DNA of 41,627 nucleotides from Desulfurococcales archaeon (GCA_027014955.1 JALWDA010000082.1:1-41627); one strand, 5' to 3'. Shown: positions 9,004 to 18,546, numbered from the stretch's first letter. Notes: generated by a model not told the origin, from the letters alone. A program made the numbers and translations.

Positions 9004-9489
9004 CTATATTGTCCTACCTAGCGAGGACTGTACTCTCTTATGAGCCCATCTGAAAAACGCGACATCTACACCCTTCTCTCTGAGCCTTCTTCTGAGCCTC
9101 TTATCATTAGTAGCTACAATCACACTAACACCCTTCTCCTTCAGCCTTGAAGCAAGGGCTTCTATGTCCCTATCGGCCGACATCCTGTCAACGCTATCCA
9201 GCACCCACATACCTGACAATGTTTCCTCAAGTCTCGTTTTCAGGAGGATATTTAAACTATTTGAACTCCTTGCCAGCCTTTCAAGCTCTTCCAGTACGGT
9301 CTTAGTAGTGACTGGTATGATCTTAGCTCCCAGCTCCTCTTCCAGAGGCTCCCTTACTGGGACTCCCCTCATCACGTCTATCATCATGTTCGTGTCAATT
9401 ATTAGAAGGAACTCCGCTTTCCTTCTCCTTATTTCATCGATGAGTTCTTCTAAACCTACTCGACTATACCCCATCCGATTAGTCTCCAT
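9004..9489 (-). CDS. PIN-domain nuclease, Fcf1/COG1412-like
   Basis: A 161-residue PIN-domain protein. The acidic metal-binding positions are visible: [11 protein letters not shown] (Asp), TVLEELERL (Glu), SADRDIEAL (Asp) and [12 protein letters not shown] (Asp). This archaeal family is related to eukaryotic Fcf1/Utp24 and is thought to act in rRNA maturation; it is a housekeeping gene rather than a VapC toxin. No antitoxin gene is adjacent, and the gene sits in its conserved place between aIF2-gamma and rpoE', overlapping the aIF2-gamma end by 34 nt. ATG 9489 has a GGTG seven bases upstream; ATG 9474 is an alternative. Confidence 0.85.
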   Translation of the reverse strand: METNRMGYSRVGLEELIDEIRRRKAEFLLIIDTNMMIDVMRGVPVREPLEEELGAKIIPVTTKTVLEELERLARSSNSLNILLKTRLEETLSGMWVLDSVDRMSADRDIEALASRLKEKGVSVIVATNDKRLRRRLREKGVDVAFFRWAHKRVQSSLGRTI

Positions 9490-10697
9490 CGACCGAACAC
9501 CTGTCTGCTGAAAGCTACCCTGCTCTGTGGTATCGCCGCCACAGGTCTCCTTAGGGAGACTTCTATCCTTTCCTTGTCAACCTTTGTTACGATTCCAAGT
9601 GTTATGGCTGTGCCTACGGTTATCATGAGAGGCTCTCTTGGTTTCAGGGGCTCTACCTTGACAAGCTCTCTAAGACCCACAACTCGTTCCAAGAGGTTGT
9701 ACCTTATAGTTAGTGTCCTAGTAGCTTCTGGTGCGTGACCAGGCTTGGCTAAAACGTTCCCTACAAGCGCATCCGACTTTGTGACGGAGGGGTCCAGCTC
9801 AGTCCCTACAGCTAGAAGACCGCCGGGCCTCGCCACTTCCACTTCTATATCACCGAACCTGAGGCTCGTGACCTTGGTTGTTATAGGAACGTACTCTTCT
9901 CTACCTCCCGTAGTTACTGTTCTTATGCCGGGTGTAAGCTCTACTTCGTCGCCGAGCCTTAGCTCTCCCTGTAGAAGACTACCCCCCACCACTCCTCCTA
10001 CAAGCTTCTCAGGGGGGGTGCCAGGCTTGTTGACGTCAAAGCTCCTTGCTACATACATAAAGGGAGGCTTGCTGGGGTCTCTTTGGGGTGTTGGTATGAA
10101 TTCCTCTATTGCCATTAGTAATACATCTATGTTGGCTCCTTTGAGAGCGCTAACCGGTATTATGGGGGCGTCCTCTGCCCATGTTCCCTCTATCATGTTT
10201 TTTATTTCCTGGTAGTTTTCCCTCGCCCTCTCTGGAGAGACTACGTCAACCTTATTCTGCACTATCACAAGGTTCTTCACACCTATGACACCTAGTGCGG
10301 CAAAATGCTCTGCTGTTTGGGGCTGGGGGCACTTCTCGTTGGCCGCAACAACCAGTATGGCTCCGTCCATAATCGCTGCTCCGGAGAGCATGGTGGCCAT
10401 AAGTATCTCGTGGCCAGGCGCATCAACGTATGAGACTCTCCTTAGTAGCTGTGGTTGGGAGTCGTCGCCGCACGATTCGCACCTGGGGAAGGGGGTGTAG
10501 GCGTCGGGCAGGGGGCAGTTGTCACACTTGTATATGTCGCCGTCCGCGTATCCGAGCTTTATTGTCATCCCCCTCTTGAGTTCCTCACTGTGCTTAGAGG
10601 TCCATATGCCAGTAAGTGCAGCGACTAGGGTTGTCTTACCATGGTCCACGTGGCCGACCATACCTATATTGACTTCTGGCTGTGGCTTTTTGCCCAA
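9456..10697 (-). CDS. eif2g: Translation initiation factor aIF2, gamma subunit
   Basis: The GTPase subunit of aIF2, which delivers initiator Met-tRNA to the ribosome. It has G1 GHVDHGKT, G3 DAPGHE, G4 NKVD, and a four-Cys zinc knuckle CDNC ... CESC around residues 60-80, all typical of the gamma subunit. Domains II and III are complete, and the protein ends with ...[12 protein letters not shown], normal at 413 residues. The start is TTG at 10697, preceded by a GGGGGA stretch. It follows S6e by 86 nt and overlaps the PIN gene. Confidence 0.95.
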   Translation of the reverse strand: MGKKPQPEVNIGMVGHVDHGKTTLVAALTGIWTSKHSEELKRGMTIKLGYADGDIYKCDNCPLPDAYTPFPRCESCGDDSQPQLLRRVSYVDAPGHEILMATMLSGAAIMDGAILVVAANEKCPQPQTAEHFAALGVIGVKNLVIVQNKVDVVSPERARENYQEIKNMIEGTWAEDAPIIPVSALKGANIDVLLMAIEEFIPTPQRDPSKPPFMYVARSFDVNKPGTPPEKLVGGVVGGSLLQGELRLGDEVELTPGIRTVTTGGREEYVPITTKVTSLRFGDIEVEVARPGGLLAVGTELDPSVTKSDALVGNVLAKPGHAPEATRTLTIRYNLLERVVGLRELVKVEPLKPREPLMITVGTAITLGIVTKVDKERIEVSLRRPVAAIPQSRVAFSRQVFGRWRLIGWGIVE

Positions 10698-10783
10698 ATT
10701 GTCCCCCTCACTCTAGGCCATGGGTATTCGCACTTTGCATTATTTCATCAAGTGTGGACAAACCTGTTTTTCAAAAAGCGCGT

Positions 10784-11422
10784 TCAACCAGTAACCCACT
10801 TTACGTTTACCTGTACAATATCCTGTGTTATTGTGTTTCCTCTTACAGTTTTTCTCCTTCTCTCTCCCTTGTTACGAGGCCTATAGCCTGGAGGCCCGCT
10901 TAGGAGCACCCTCTTTTTAACACCTCCATTGATGTCAGGCCTCATGGGGAAGCCTGAGCTATCGCTTCCTCCTCGTATCACGAGCTTGCCTTCTAGACCC
11001 ACCATTGATGCTGGTATCTCGTCGTTTATCTTCAAACCTATCAGTCTCTGACTCTTCTCCTCGTCAAGGACTATCTGCCATGCTCTTGCCTCGAACATTT
11101 CCCCCTCAGCCTCTAGTTCTCCCACGGCGTTAGCCAGTATGTCCATGGGGACGTTAACAACACCCTTTTCAACACCATTGTCTGGTATAGCCTTCAGATG
11201 TATCTTTATTTTCTTATCAGCCTCTCCCTTGAACCGGAGTGTTATGACCTTGACGTTCTCTCCAATCTCCTTAAGAGTATCGGGATTTACCTTGGCTATG
11301 GGCAGTTCCCTTTTCTCATTAACAGACTGGTCTACTTGTATATTCTCGTCAGCCTTTGCCTTTACCTTAACCACCTTTCCACTTGCCCTAGGGTTTGATA
11401 TAGAGAGCCTTATCTCAGGCAA
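10784..11422 (-). CDS. rps6e: 30S ribosomal protein S6e
   Basis: Small-subunit protein S6e, long crenarchaeal form (~212 residues). After the opening PEIRLSISNP comes an extra beta-rich stretch of roughly 80 residues. The conserved core follows from about residue 105: GLKINDEIPASMVGLEGK, GGSDSSGFPMRPD, RVLLSGPPG and GERRRKTVRGNTI. The start is placed at TTG 11422 because GGGGTGA lies five bases upstream and the family begins with MPE; a GTG at 11431 would add three residues. It heads the minus-strand cluster and is divergent from aIF5B. Confidence 0.93.
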   Translation of the reverse strand: MPEIRLSISNPRASGKVVKVKAKADENIQVDQSVNEKRELPIAKVNPDTLKEIGENVKVITLRFKGEADKKIKIHLKAIPDNGVEKGVVNVPMDILANAVGELEAEGEMFEARAWQIVLDEEKSQRLIGLKINDEIPASMVGLEGKLVIRGGSDSSGFPMRPDINGGVKKRVLLSGPPGYRPRNKGERRRKTVRGNTITQDIVQVNVKWVTG

Positions 11423-11634
11423 CCCTGTCACCCCTCTCGGCCCAGCTAGGCTATACCAGCCGCATCACCGGGCTCTTAATGTTTTCTTACAATAGCACGC
11501 TTTTATCATTGTCCCGAGTAGGGGTTAATAACGTCTCATAAACATTACCACATCTTTCTTCAGTATTAATATACATGTTATCGAATGCATAGTGGCACAT
11601 CACTTGTAATAAAGGTGGCTTTGCAAATTTTAGA
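11423..11634. promoter_or_regulatory. Divergent promoter region between S6e and aIF5B
   Basis: This ~210-nt spacer separates two divergent translation genes. On the plus strand a TATA-like TTAATATAC lies at about 11565-11573, which would place the start of the aIF5B transcript some 40 nt before its ATG. On the minus strand an A/T-rich patch near 11475-11490 could serve S6e. No ORF and no strong secondary structure were found here. Confidence 0.4.
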
Positions 11635-13473
11635 ATGGATTACCCTGTAGAGTGTGGGAACATGGCCACAAACGCTGTTGACCCTGGCAAGCGGCTGAGG
11701 CAACCTATAGTGGTTGTTCTAGGCCACGTAGACCATGGTAAGACTACATTGCTTGACAAAATACGGGGAACGGCCGTCGCGCGGAGAGAGCCGGGCGAGA
11801 TAACACAGCACGTTGGGGCGAGCGTGGTTCCAGCTAGGGTCATTGAGGAGATAGCTGCTCCTTTGAAGAAGCTTATCCCCATCAAGCTCAAAATACCGGG
11901 TCTGCTCTTCATAGACACTCCCGGACATGAGCTTTTCGCTAACATGCGTAGAAGGGGGGGCTCGGTTGCCGATTTTGCGATAGTGGTCGTCGATATTAAC
12001 GAGGGTGTTAAGGAGCAGACTAAGGAGAGCATAGAGATACTGAGACAGCGTAAGGTCCCTTTCCTTGTAGCTGCTAACAAGATTGACAGGATTGTGGGTT
12101 GGAGAAGTTTTCCCAACCAGCCATTCATAATTTCTATACAGAGGCAGTCTCCCCAAGTCGTTAGAGAACTTGATGAAAAAATATACAAGCTGGTAGGACA
12201 ATTGGGCATGCTGGGCTTTAACTCGGACCGGTTTGATAGAATAAGGGACTTCACAAGAACTGTCGCGATAGTGCCTATATCAGCTAAAACGGGGGAAGGG
12301 ATCCCAGAGTTGTTAGCGGTGCTTGCTGGCCTAACTCAGCAGTACCTGGCGAACAGGCTGGTTTATGCGGAGGGGCCGGCTAAGGGTGTTGTGCTGGAGA
12401 AGAAGGAGGAACCTGGTTTGGGGAGCACTATAGATGTTATAATATATGATGGGGTTATCAAGCGAGGCGATACGATTGTCGTGGGGAGTCTGAGCGAGCC
12501 CATAGTCACTAGGGTCAGGGCCCTCCTTATGCCGAAACCTCTGCAGGAGATAAGGTCCCCTGAGGACAAGTTCGTTAAGGTAGATGAAGTATATGCGGCA
12601 AGCGGTGTTAAGATTGCCGCTCCAGGGCTCGATGAGGCAATAGCGGGCAGCCCACTATATGTTGTTGAGAGAGAGGAGGATGTAGAGGAGATAAAGAGGA
12701 AGGTCATGGAGGAGATTGAGAGTGCTATCATAAGGACGGATAAGACGGGGGTGGTAGCAAAAGCCGACACCATCGGAACGCTTGAAGCGCTTGTTGAGGC
12801 GCTTCGAAGGAACAATATACCCGTTAGACAGGCTGATGTGGGGCCGATATCCAAGAGGGATGTTCTTGAGGCTAGCGTTTCGAAGGAAAAGGATGTCACT
12901 CTTGGGGTTATACTAGGCTTTAACGTCAAGGTTACAAAAGAAGCCGAACAAGAGGCGCGTAAGGTAGAGGTTAAGATATTTGTTAACAACGTAATATATA
13001 GGCTCTTGGAGGATTACCTAGAGTGGAGGAGGAAGACCAAAGAGCTAGAACGGCTTAAAGAGCTAGAATCCCTGGTGCGGCCCGCAAAGATAAGAATACT
13101 GCCCGGCTACGTGTTCAGGAGGAGCGATCCCGCTGTTGTTGGTGTGGAGGTTCTTGGGGGGGTTCTGAGACCAGGAACCCCATTGATGAGATCCGACGGT
13201 AGGAAGCTGGGTACTGTTATGCAAATACAGGACAAGGGCCAACCCGTTAGGGAGGCCAGAGCTGGGATGCAAGTTGCTGTGTCCATTAGAGGCAACATAA
13301 TGATTGGGAGACATGTTGACGAGGGCGACATAATATACTCCGACGTTCCCGACCAGCACGCTCGTAAACTGCTAAGGGAGTTCAAAAGCGACATAAGTGA
13401 TGATGAGGTCATGGTGCTAAGGGAAATAGCCGAGATAAAGAGAAAGACAAACCCCTTCTATGCGATGGTCTAG
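11635..13473 (+). CDS. infB: Translation initiation factor aIF5B (IF-2 like)
   Basis: The ribosome-dependent GTPase that promotes subunit joining. G1 is GHVDHGKTT, the switch region has GEITQHVGAS, G3 is DTPGHE and G4 is NKID. The protein then has the beta-barrel domain II, domain III with GVVAKADTIGTLEAL, and domain IV ending in a helix, for 612 residues in total. No intein or insertion is visible. The ATG at 11635 is used; a second in-frame ATG at 11662 is possible, because the GTPase domain begins only at about residue 24. L24e, ndk and S28e follow on the same strand. Confidence 0.95.
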   Translation: MDYPVECGNMATNAVDPGKRLRQPIVVVLGHVDHGKTTLLDKIRGTAVARREPGEITQHVGASVVPARVIEEIAAPLKKLIPIKLKIPGLLFIDTPGHELFANMRRRGGSVADFAIVVVDINEGVKEQTKESIEILRQRKVPFLVAANKIDRIVGWRSFPNQPFIISIQRQSPQVVRELDEKIYKLVGQLGMLGFNSDRFDRIRDFTRTVAIVPISAKTGEGIPELLAVLAGLTQQYLANRLVYAEGPAKGVVLEKKEEPGLGSTIDVIIYDGVIKRGDTIVVGSLSEPIVTRVRALLMPKPLQEIRSPEDKFVKVDEVYAASGVKIAAPGLDEAIAGSPLYVVEREEDVEEIKRKVMEEIESAIIRTDKTGVVAKADTIGTLEALVEALRRNNIPVRQADVGPISKRDVLEASVSKEKDVTLGVILGFNVKVTKEAEQEARKVEVKIFVNNVIYRLLEDYLEWRRKTKELERLKELESLVRPAKIRILPGYVFRRSDPAVVGVEVLGGVLRPGTPLMRSDGRKLGTVMQIQDKGQPVREARAGMQVAVSIRGNIMIGRHVDEGDIIYSDVPDQHARKLLREFKSDISDDEVMVLREIAEIKRKTNPFYAMV

Positions 13474-13530
13474 CAATAATTATTAAACCACTATCGCAAC
13501 ATTTGAGAAACCGACAAAGAGGTGTAAGCC

Positions 13531-13713
13531 ATGCCAGTAAGAGCAACCTGCGCCTTCTGCGGACGCGACATTGAGCCAGGTACTGGTTTCATGTATGTAA
13601 AGAACGACGGCAGTGTACTCTGGTTTTGTAGCAGGAAGTGTTACAAGAACATGATAGTACTGGGAAGAAAAGCCCGTAAGCTAAAATGGACCCTAGCTAG
13701 TCGAGCGAAGTGA
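13531..13713 (+). CDS. rpl24e: 50S ribosomal protein L24e
   Basis: A 60-residue zinc-ribbon ribosomal protein. It has [13 protein letters not shown] near the N-terminus and [10 protein letters not shown] about 25 residues later, giving the C-x2-C ... C-x3-C zinc site of L24e. GAGGTG lies about six bases before the ATG. It follows aIF5B by 57 nt, one of the conserved archaeal pairings, although in many archaea L24e precedes ndk and infB rather than following infB. Confidence 0.95.
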   Translation: MPVRATCAFCGRDIEPGTGFMYVKNDGSVLWFCSRKCYKNMIVLGRKARKLKWTLASRAK

Positions 13714-13899
13714 GCGGTCAAGTAATATTACCTAGCCATATACAGGCAGTATAGGCTTAATACTCGTTTAATGCATACACTATAACGGCGTGACGACCCC
13801 GTACCATTTGCAACGAAGGAGAACAGTTTTCCATTTTTAATCTTAACTCAAAACATTCCTAGAACCAGGGCAGGCTACCCACATTAGGCTGGATATCCA

Positions 13900-13957
13900 T
13901 ATGGGCTTGATATATTATCCTCTCGACACTAGACTTCTTCACCGGGAGGTGATTTAG
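13900..13957 (+). promoter_or_regulatory. TATA element and strong ribosome site upstream of ndk
   Basis: In the 244-nt spacer after L24e a TATA-like GATATATTA lies near 13909-13917. The ribosome site GGGAGGTGATT at about 13944-13954 is an almost full-length match to the archaeal anti-Shine-Dalgarno and fixes the TTG start at 13958. The rest of the spacer (13714-13900) holds no ORF or RNA that I can recognise. Confidence 0.5.
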
Positions 13958-14380
13958 TTGGAAAGGACTTTTGTTATGATCAAACCTGATGCTGTTAGGA
14001 GGGGTCTGATTGGGGAGATACTTAGAAGGTTTGAAAGGAAGGGTCTAAGGATAGTTGCGATGAAACTTGTTAGAATGACCCGGAGAGAAGCAGAGGAGCT
14101 ATACTCCCCCCATAAGGAAAAGCCCTTTTTCGAAAGCCTAGTCAAGTTCGCCACAAGCGGGCCAGTTGTTGTCATGGTGCTAGAAGGCGACAGCGTTATC
14201 AGAGTAGTAAGGAACCTGATAGGAGCAACTGACGCGAGAAAGGCCGCTCCTGGCACGATAAGGGGGGATTTTGCTAACGATATAGAAAAGAACGTGGTAC
14301 ACGCGTCAGATTCACCCGAGAGTTTTGAGAGGGAGCACAGGATTTTCTTCAAGGACGATGAATTTGTCTCATACGAATAG
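13958..14380 (+). CDS. ndk: Nucleoside diphosphate kinase
   Basis: A 140-residue cytosolic enzyme that transfers the gamma phosphate between nucleoside triphosphates and diphosphates through a phospho-histidine. The conserved opening [12 protein letters not shown], the central NLIGATD and the active-site block NVVHASDS with the catalytic His are present. The start is TTG at 13958, given by a near-perfect GGGAGGTGATT ribosome site. The length is normal. It lies between L24e and S28e, part of a long-recognised archaeal cluster. Confidence 0.96.
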   Translation: MERTFVMIKPDAVRRGLIGEILRRFERKGLRIVAMKLVRMTRREAEELYSPHKEKPFFESLVKFATSGPVVVMVLEGDSVIRVVRNLIGATDARKAAPGTIRGDFANDIEKNVVHASDSPESFEREHRIFFKDDEFVSYE

Positions 14381-14448
14381 GTAGGGGGAATAATTGCTTT
14401 ATTAACCACTCAGATGGAGACACATATTAGGCGGAAGAGGTGGTTAAC

Positions 14449-14700
14449 GTGGCAAGCAAGGCCGACTCGCCGGAGGAATTCAATGTAACAGAAGAGATAG
14501 GCTTCCCCGCTGAGGTTATCCAGATAATAGGGAGAACAGGTGTAACTGGCGAGATTACACAGGTCAGGGTAAGAGTCCTTGAGGGAAGAGACAAGGGCAG
14601 GATATTGACAAGGAATGTTAAGGGACCTGTAAAGCTAGGAGATATACTGATACTTAGAGAGACAGAAAGGGAAGCTAGGAGGCTTTCCGGTAAACGATAG
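14449..14700 (+). CDS. rps28e: 30S ribosomal protein S28e
   Basis: A small OB-fold ribosomal protein. It has [31 protein letters not shown], broken here as the blocks [15 protein letters not shown] and [16 protein letters not shown], and it ends with [11 protein letters not shown], the S28e signature. GTG 14449 is favoured because GAGGTGG at 14437-14443 lies five bases upstream. A GTG at 14440 in frame would add three residues. It is the last gene of the aIF5B run and converges on L7Ae. Confidence 0.93.
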   Translation: MASKADSPEEFNVTEEIGFPAEVIQIIGRTGVTGEITQVRVRVLEGRDKGRILTRNVKGPVKLGDILILRETEREARRLSGKR

Positions 14701-14862
14701 AACCCGTTGCACCCATTTCCTGTCGAGAATATTTCTAATCAATACCATTGTATGCAGAGTGCTTACTCTAGGTAGCCGCTTTTAATTTTGTAGAAAAACA
14801 ATTAAGAATTTCTCAGTAGAGTTTTTGTCTTTGGGTTAGATGAGATGCTTCCTGATAATTCT

Positions 14863-15240
14863 TTATGATTGTGCCCTTAGCTTGGATACCTCGTCTATGA
14901 TTTCTTTTACCAACGATGATGCTTCTCCCGGCTCGATTATTGCGACCGAGGCCGCCTGCACCTCTATGCCCGCTGCTTCACCTAGCCGTTTCTTGCTTGG
15001 CACGTATACGTAGGGTATCTTCTTTTCGTCACAAAGTAGAGGAAGGTGCGCGACAACCTCGGGAGGGTCGACATCTTCTGCTATTACGACAAGCTTCGCT
15101 ATTCCTCTTTCCACCGCCTTGGTCGTCTCGTTAGTCCCTTTCTTTATCTTGCCCGTCTCCCGGGCCTGCTCAACAGCCTTGTAGGCTTTCTCGGCGAGCT
15201 CTTCTGGAACTTCGAACTTTACATAGAAGGGCTTCGACAT
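14863..15240 (-). CDS. rpl7ae: 50S ribosomal protein L7Ae
   Basis: L7Ae binds kink-turn RNAs and is both a 50S ribosomal protein and a core component of archaeal C/D and H/ACA guide RNPs and RNase P. The hallmarks [14 protein letters not shown] and [17 protein letters not shown], and [17 protein letters not shown] are all intact. The third in-frame start (ATG 15240, [12 protein letters not shown]) matches the usual family N-terminus and has a G-run upstream; ATG 15246 is the alternative. Unlike the common L7Ae-S28e order it is on the opposite strand, convergent with S28e. Confidence 0.94.
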   Translation of the reverse strand: MSKPFYVKFEVPEELAEKAYKAVEQARETGKIKKGTNETTKAVERGIAKLVVIAEDVDPPEVVAHLPLLCDEKKIPYVYVPSKKRLGEAAGIEVQAASVAIIEPGEASSLVKEIIDEVSKLRAQS

Positions 15241-15323
15241 CAACATCCCCCCATTAGGGTTCGTTCATCAACCATCCCTTATGGAGCTCGGGGGCATTTT
15301 ATCTGTTTTGCAGAGGTGCCGTA

Positions 15324-17078
15324 TCACTCGTGTGAGAATATCGCTTCCACAATTGGGTAACGTCTTTCAATACGCGCGAATCCTATTCTGAAGAACTGTA
15401 CGAAATCCCCGTCTATCCCCTGCACTGCACTTTTCTCAACTTTACCCAATATTGTTGCAAATTCCTCATCCCGGGGAACAAGTAATAGCGCATCTACTGC
15501 CTCTTTTTCCGGTAACCACTGTATGATACTCAGCCTTTTCTTCCTGGCATATTCTAACTCAATGCTTTTAAGAACGAGCTTGCCGTCAGTAACCTCGTAG
15601 TTGCCCAGCTCCATAAGCCGTACTTCTTTTCCTAGAGACCTTTGGTAGTCGTCTCTGGATATTAATATCTGGTCACCCTGACACACCCTCCATTTTCTAC
15701 TACCCATGTCAGAGTGGTCGGGGTGGTACGGTATAACGGCCTCTAAGCATTCCCCGCCGCTGTTGTTATCAACCTCTAGGACTACAGGCTCGGGTACAAA
15801 GGATAGTCTCGGAGCGATACTATCGACTAGCTTCCTGTTCACAGCTGCCAGGTTAGCATAGCTTATCCTGACATCGTTCCTCTTAACACCTATATCCACC
15901 ATTATTGCTTTTATTGCATCAGGGTGTATGCCTCTCCGCCGCAGGCCTGCCAATGTAGCGAAACGGGGGTCATCAAAAGTATATGAGCCTGCGGTCGCCT
16001 TAGAGAGTATTTCTCTTATATGTGACTTACTCATTATGAGGTTCTCAAGCTTCAAGCGACCAACGTTTATCGTTGTAGGATACCGCCATCCCATGTGTTG
16101 GTATAGGAACAGCTGTTTTACGGTATTCTGGGCGTGTTCCTTACCTCTTATTATGTGGGTTATTCCCAGAAGGTGATCGTCGACTCCTGCGGCGAAGTTA
16201 TAGGTGGGCCATACAGAGTATCTACTTCCTGTAAGAGGGTGGGGGTGTTTGTCGGTGTCTATCACTCTGAACGCGACCCAGTCGACAACGCTCTTGTCCT
16301 TGTGATGCCAGTCGGTCTTTACCCTAAGGACAGCCTCGCCCTCCCCGTATTGGCCACTGATCATTTTGTCGAACTCCTCAAGGTTATGCTCTGAGGGAGC
16401 ATCTCTCTGAGGGTGTGGCTTTCCGCTCAACAACAGTTTTGAGAACTCCTCTTTGGGAAGTCTATCGACATATGCCCCTCCCTTCTCTATGAGTTCTCGT
16501 GCAATTTCGTAGTAGGTGTCCATGCGGAGACTCTGTATCACTTCCAAGTCCCAGTCGATGCCGAGCCACTTTAGGTCCTCTTTTATTAAATGATACGCGT
16601 CAGGTAGCGGTGTTTTCGTCCGTGGGTCGGTGTCCTCGAACCTGAGTACAAAAATACCCTTATACATCCTAGCGTAATAGTGGCTTAGTATCGCAACCCT
16701 ACTATTTCCGAGATGTATTACGAAATCTGGGTTTGGAGCAAATCTTGTCCTGACCTTCCCCTCCTCGCCTCCTGGTAAGGGGGGAAGCCCCTTTTCACCC
16801 TCATCACGCTTCTCCTCAAGAAGTTCAGGATAGTTCTTCTTTAGATAATCCTCCTGCCTGTCTATGCTCATCTTGTTGACTTCTTCTACAATTTCCTGTA
16901 TGAGGGGAATTAGGCTCTTGATATGCCTTCTAGCCTGAGGCTCCTCCGCTACTATCTTCGATACAACGTGCTTGAGAGAGGCCTTGCCTCCATGCTTATA
17001 TGCGTTGAGAAGCGCGTGCTTGAATACAGTTTCTTTCAGTTCCTTCCACAGGTCCTCAACTTCCGGTTCTACATTCAA
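15324..17078 (-). CDS. gltX: Glutamyl-tRNA synthetase (archaeal type)
   Basis: A class I aminoacyl-tRNA synthetase of 584 residues that charges tRNA-Glu. An archaeal N-terminal helical region (~100 residues) precedes the catalytic core. The HIGH equivalent is APNPDFVIHLGNSR, followed by LRFEDTDPRTK; the KMSKS equivalent is LIMSKSH. The C-terminal half is the beta-barrel anticodon-binding region of the archaeal/GlnRS type, not the bacterial helical one. The start is TTG 17078 with a strong GGGGGGTGAG eight bases upstream. It overlaps the preceding unknown gene by 23 nt. Confidence 0.95.
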   Translation of the reverse strand: MNVEPEVEDLWKELKETVFKHALLNAYKHGGKASLKHVVSKIVAEEPQARRHIKSLIPLIQEIVEEVNKMSIDRQEDYLKKNYPELLEEKRDEGEKGLPPLPGGEEGKVRTRFAPNPDFVIHLGNSRVAILSHYYARMYKGIFVLRFEDTDPRTKTPLPDAYHLIKEDLKWLGIDWDLEVIQSLRMDTYYEIARELIEKGGAYVDRLPKEEFSKLLLSGKPHPQRDAPSEHNLEEFDKMISGQYGEGEAVLRVKTDWHHKDKSVVDWVAFRVIDTDKHPHPLTGSRYSVWPTYNFAAGVDDHLLGITHIIRGKEHAQNTVKQLFLYQHMGWRYPTTINVGRLKLENLIMSKSHIREILSKATAGSYTFDDPRFATLAGLRRRGIHPDAIKAIMVDIGVKRNDVRISYANLAAVNRKLVDSIAPRLSFVPEPVVLEVDNNSGGECLEAVIPYHPDHSDMGSRKWRVCQGDQILISRDDYQRSLGKEVRLMELGNYEVTDGKLVLKSIELEYARKKRLSIIQWLPEKEAVDALLLVPRDEEFATILGKVEKSAVQGIDGDFVQFFRIGFARIERRYPIVEAIFSHE

Positions 17079-17541
17079 CTTTTAAACTCACCCCCCGCTC
17101 GTCCACTACCACTACGTATTCATCCGATTTTCCAAGGGGATTCGCGACTACGAGTAGGACAAGCCCTTCTACTCCGGGCCTCGTTTTCCTGAAGGTCCCC
17201 TTTCGTGACATAAGGCCCGCGATTACAGTTTTCTTTCCAATAAAGTCACCTGTAGTGACGTAAGTGGCAACCATATGTGAGCGATATCTGATAAGAGTTA
17301 CCTCAACGCCTTTCTTTATAAGGTACGCATAATGGCCGTCATATATCGCAATATCGTGCTCTAGCACAAAGTTTTCAAGTGGAGGCCCGTCGAACCTGAA
17401 GAGGCTCTCGCATGCAGTCTCCTTATAACAAGCCATATCGCTCCTAGGCTTGTTAGAGATAAAACAATCGTTGTTACCTATGCATAAGTAATTAGAGTAC
17501 TCTCCTTCCCAAGTAAAGCACCTCGGCGTTCGTCTATACAA
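17056..17541 (-). CDS. Conserved-context protein of unknown function, Cys-rich N-terminus
   Basis: I do not recognise this 161-residue protein. The N-terminal ~45 residues carry five cysteines (around residues 8, 20, 26, 38 and 44), which could bind a metal. The remainder is strand-rich, with IAIYDGHYAYLIKKGVEVTLIRY and GLVLLVVANPLGKSDEYVVVVDE-type segments, suggesting a compact beta fold. It starts with TTG immediately after the stop of the prenyl synthase gene and ends inside gltX, so it is certainly in the same transcript. A role linked to tRNA charging or lipid synthesis is a guess from position only. Confidence 0.6.
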   Translation of the reverse strand: MYRRTPRCFTWEGEYSNYLCIGNNDCFISNKPRSDMACYKETACESLFRFDGPPLENFVLEHDIAIYDGHYAYLIKKGVEVTLIRYRSHMVATYVTTGDFIGKKTVIAGLMSRKGTFRKTRPGVEGLVLLVVANPLGKSDEYVVVVDERGVSLKVECRTGS

Positions 17542-18546
17542 TTACTTCTCCCTCGAGACAATGAAGGTCGCTAGCTCCTTCAACACATAAATGTACTCTG
17601 GCCTCTTTACTCCTTTTAATGAATTTAGCTCTGAGATAGCTTCTTCGGCAAGCTTGTAAGCTTCTAGCTCGGTCTCTCTGCGTATCCCCAAGTCTTCTAT
17701 CATTGTAGCGACCTCCTCAAAATCTTCCAGGGAAGCGTTTCTGTTGCCCAAGACTTCCTTTAGTCTCTTCCTGAGTTCCTCAGAACCCCTTTCCATGGCC
17801 CTTATTATTAGCAGGGTCTTCTTGCCCTCTCGGAGGTCACTATAGACAGGCTTGCCCGTCACCTCGGGGTCACCGTATATTCCCAGGATATCATCTTTTA
17901 TCTGGAAAGCTATGCCGATGTTCCTCCCATACCTCTTCATCCGCTCAACATCCTCATCACTCGCTCCCGCTAGTAGAGCACCCATGGCAGAAGATGCTTC
18001 TATGAGAGCGGCTGTTTTCCTGTATACCATGTCAAGGTATTCTGCTTCGGTAACTGCCTGTTTTTCCTCAAACATCATATCAAGTGCCTGTCCTTCCGCA
18101 ACTATGCTTGCAGCCCTGCTGAGTATGTTGACCGCACGTAGTGATGATAGGGGTTCATGTACGTTACTGGATAGTTCACTACTTGTTGGCACTTCGAAGG
18201 CCTTCGAAAAGAGAAGGTCGCCAGCAGTTATTGCCACTGGGACCCCCCATTTACGGTGAACTGTTTCTACACCCCTCCGGAAGTCGTCATTGTCCATGAT
18301 ATCATCGTGTATAAGCGTAAACGTATGTACAAGCTCGACCGCCGACGCATATGGTATGAGGCGGGCATACTCTCCTCCCAATGCAAGGCCGCTTGCAACT
18401 AGTATCGCTGGCCTCACCCTCTTCCCGCCTGCCCGTATTATATGGAGTGCAGCTTCATATAGGTGCTTAGGCGTGCCAACAACATTCTCGTAAATGAACT
18501 TGTCAACATCTTTGGCGACTTTTTCCAGGAGCTCTCTTAGGTCCAT
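17542..18546 (-). CDS. Polyprenyl (geranylgeranyl) diphosphate synthase
   Basis: A trans-prenyltransferase of ~334 residues that condenses IPP with allylic diphosphates to make the C20 (or C25) chain of archaeal ether lipids. The first Asp-rich motif DDIMD is at about 81-85, preceded by GGKRVRP for substrate binding. The second, DDILG, is at about 218-222 and is preceded by FQIK. The residue five positions before the first motif is Thr, not an aromatic, which is compatible with a long product. Start ATG 18546 has GGGGT upstream; TTG 18561 is an alternative. It sits downstream of IPP isomerase. Confidence 0.92.
   Translation of the reverse strand: MDLRELLEKVAKDVDKFIYENVVGTPKHLYEAALHIIRAGGKRVRPAILVASGLALGGEYARLIPYASAVELVHTFTLIHDDIMDNDDFRRGVETVHRKWGVPVAITAGDLLFSKAFEVPTSSELSSNVHEPLSSLRAVNILSRAASIVAEGQALDMMFEEKQAVTEAEYLDMVYRKTAALIEASSAMGALLAGASDEDVERMKRYGRNIGIAFQIKDDILGIYGDPEVTGKPVYSDLREGKKTLLIIRAMERGSEELRKRLKEVLGNRNASLEDFEEVATMIEDLGIRRETELEAYKLAEEAISELNSLKGVKRPEYIYVLKELATFIVSREK

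Noticed and set aside
9004-9489. PIN-domain protein as a VapC toxin of a toxin-antitoxin pair
   Set aside because: No antitoxin gene is adjacent, and the gene is in the conserved aIF2gamma-PIN-rpoE' position, which points to a housekeeping Fcf1-like nuclease.
10784-11422. S6e carries an ~80-residue extra segment before its conserved core
   Set aside because: A long S6e of about 210 residues is normal for crenarchaea (Sulfolobus has a similar one), so it is not a fusion or novelty.
13954-14409. Long minus-strand open frame opposite ndk
   Set aside because: It is the antisense shadow of a clearly identified gene and its translation has no family features.
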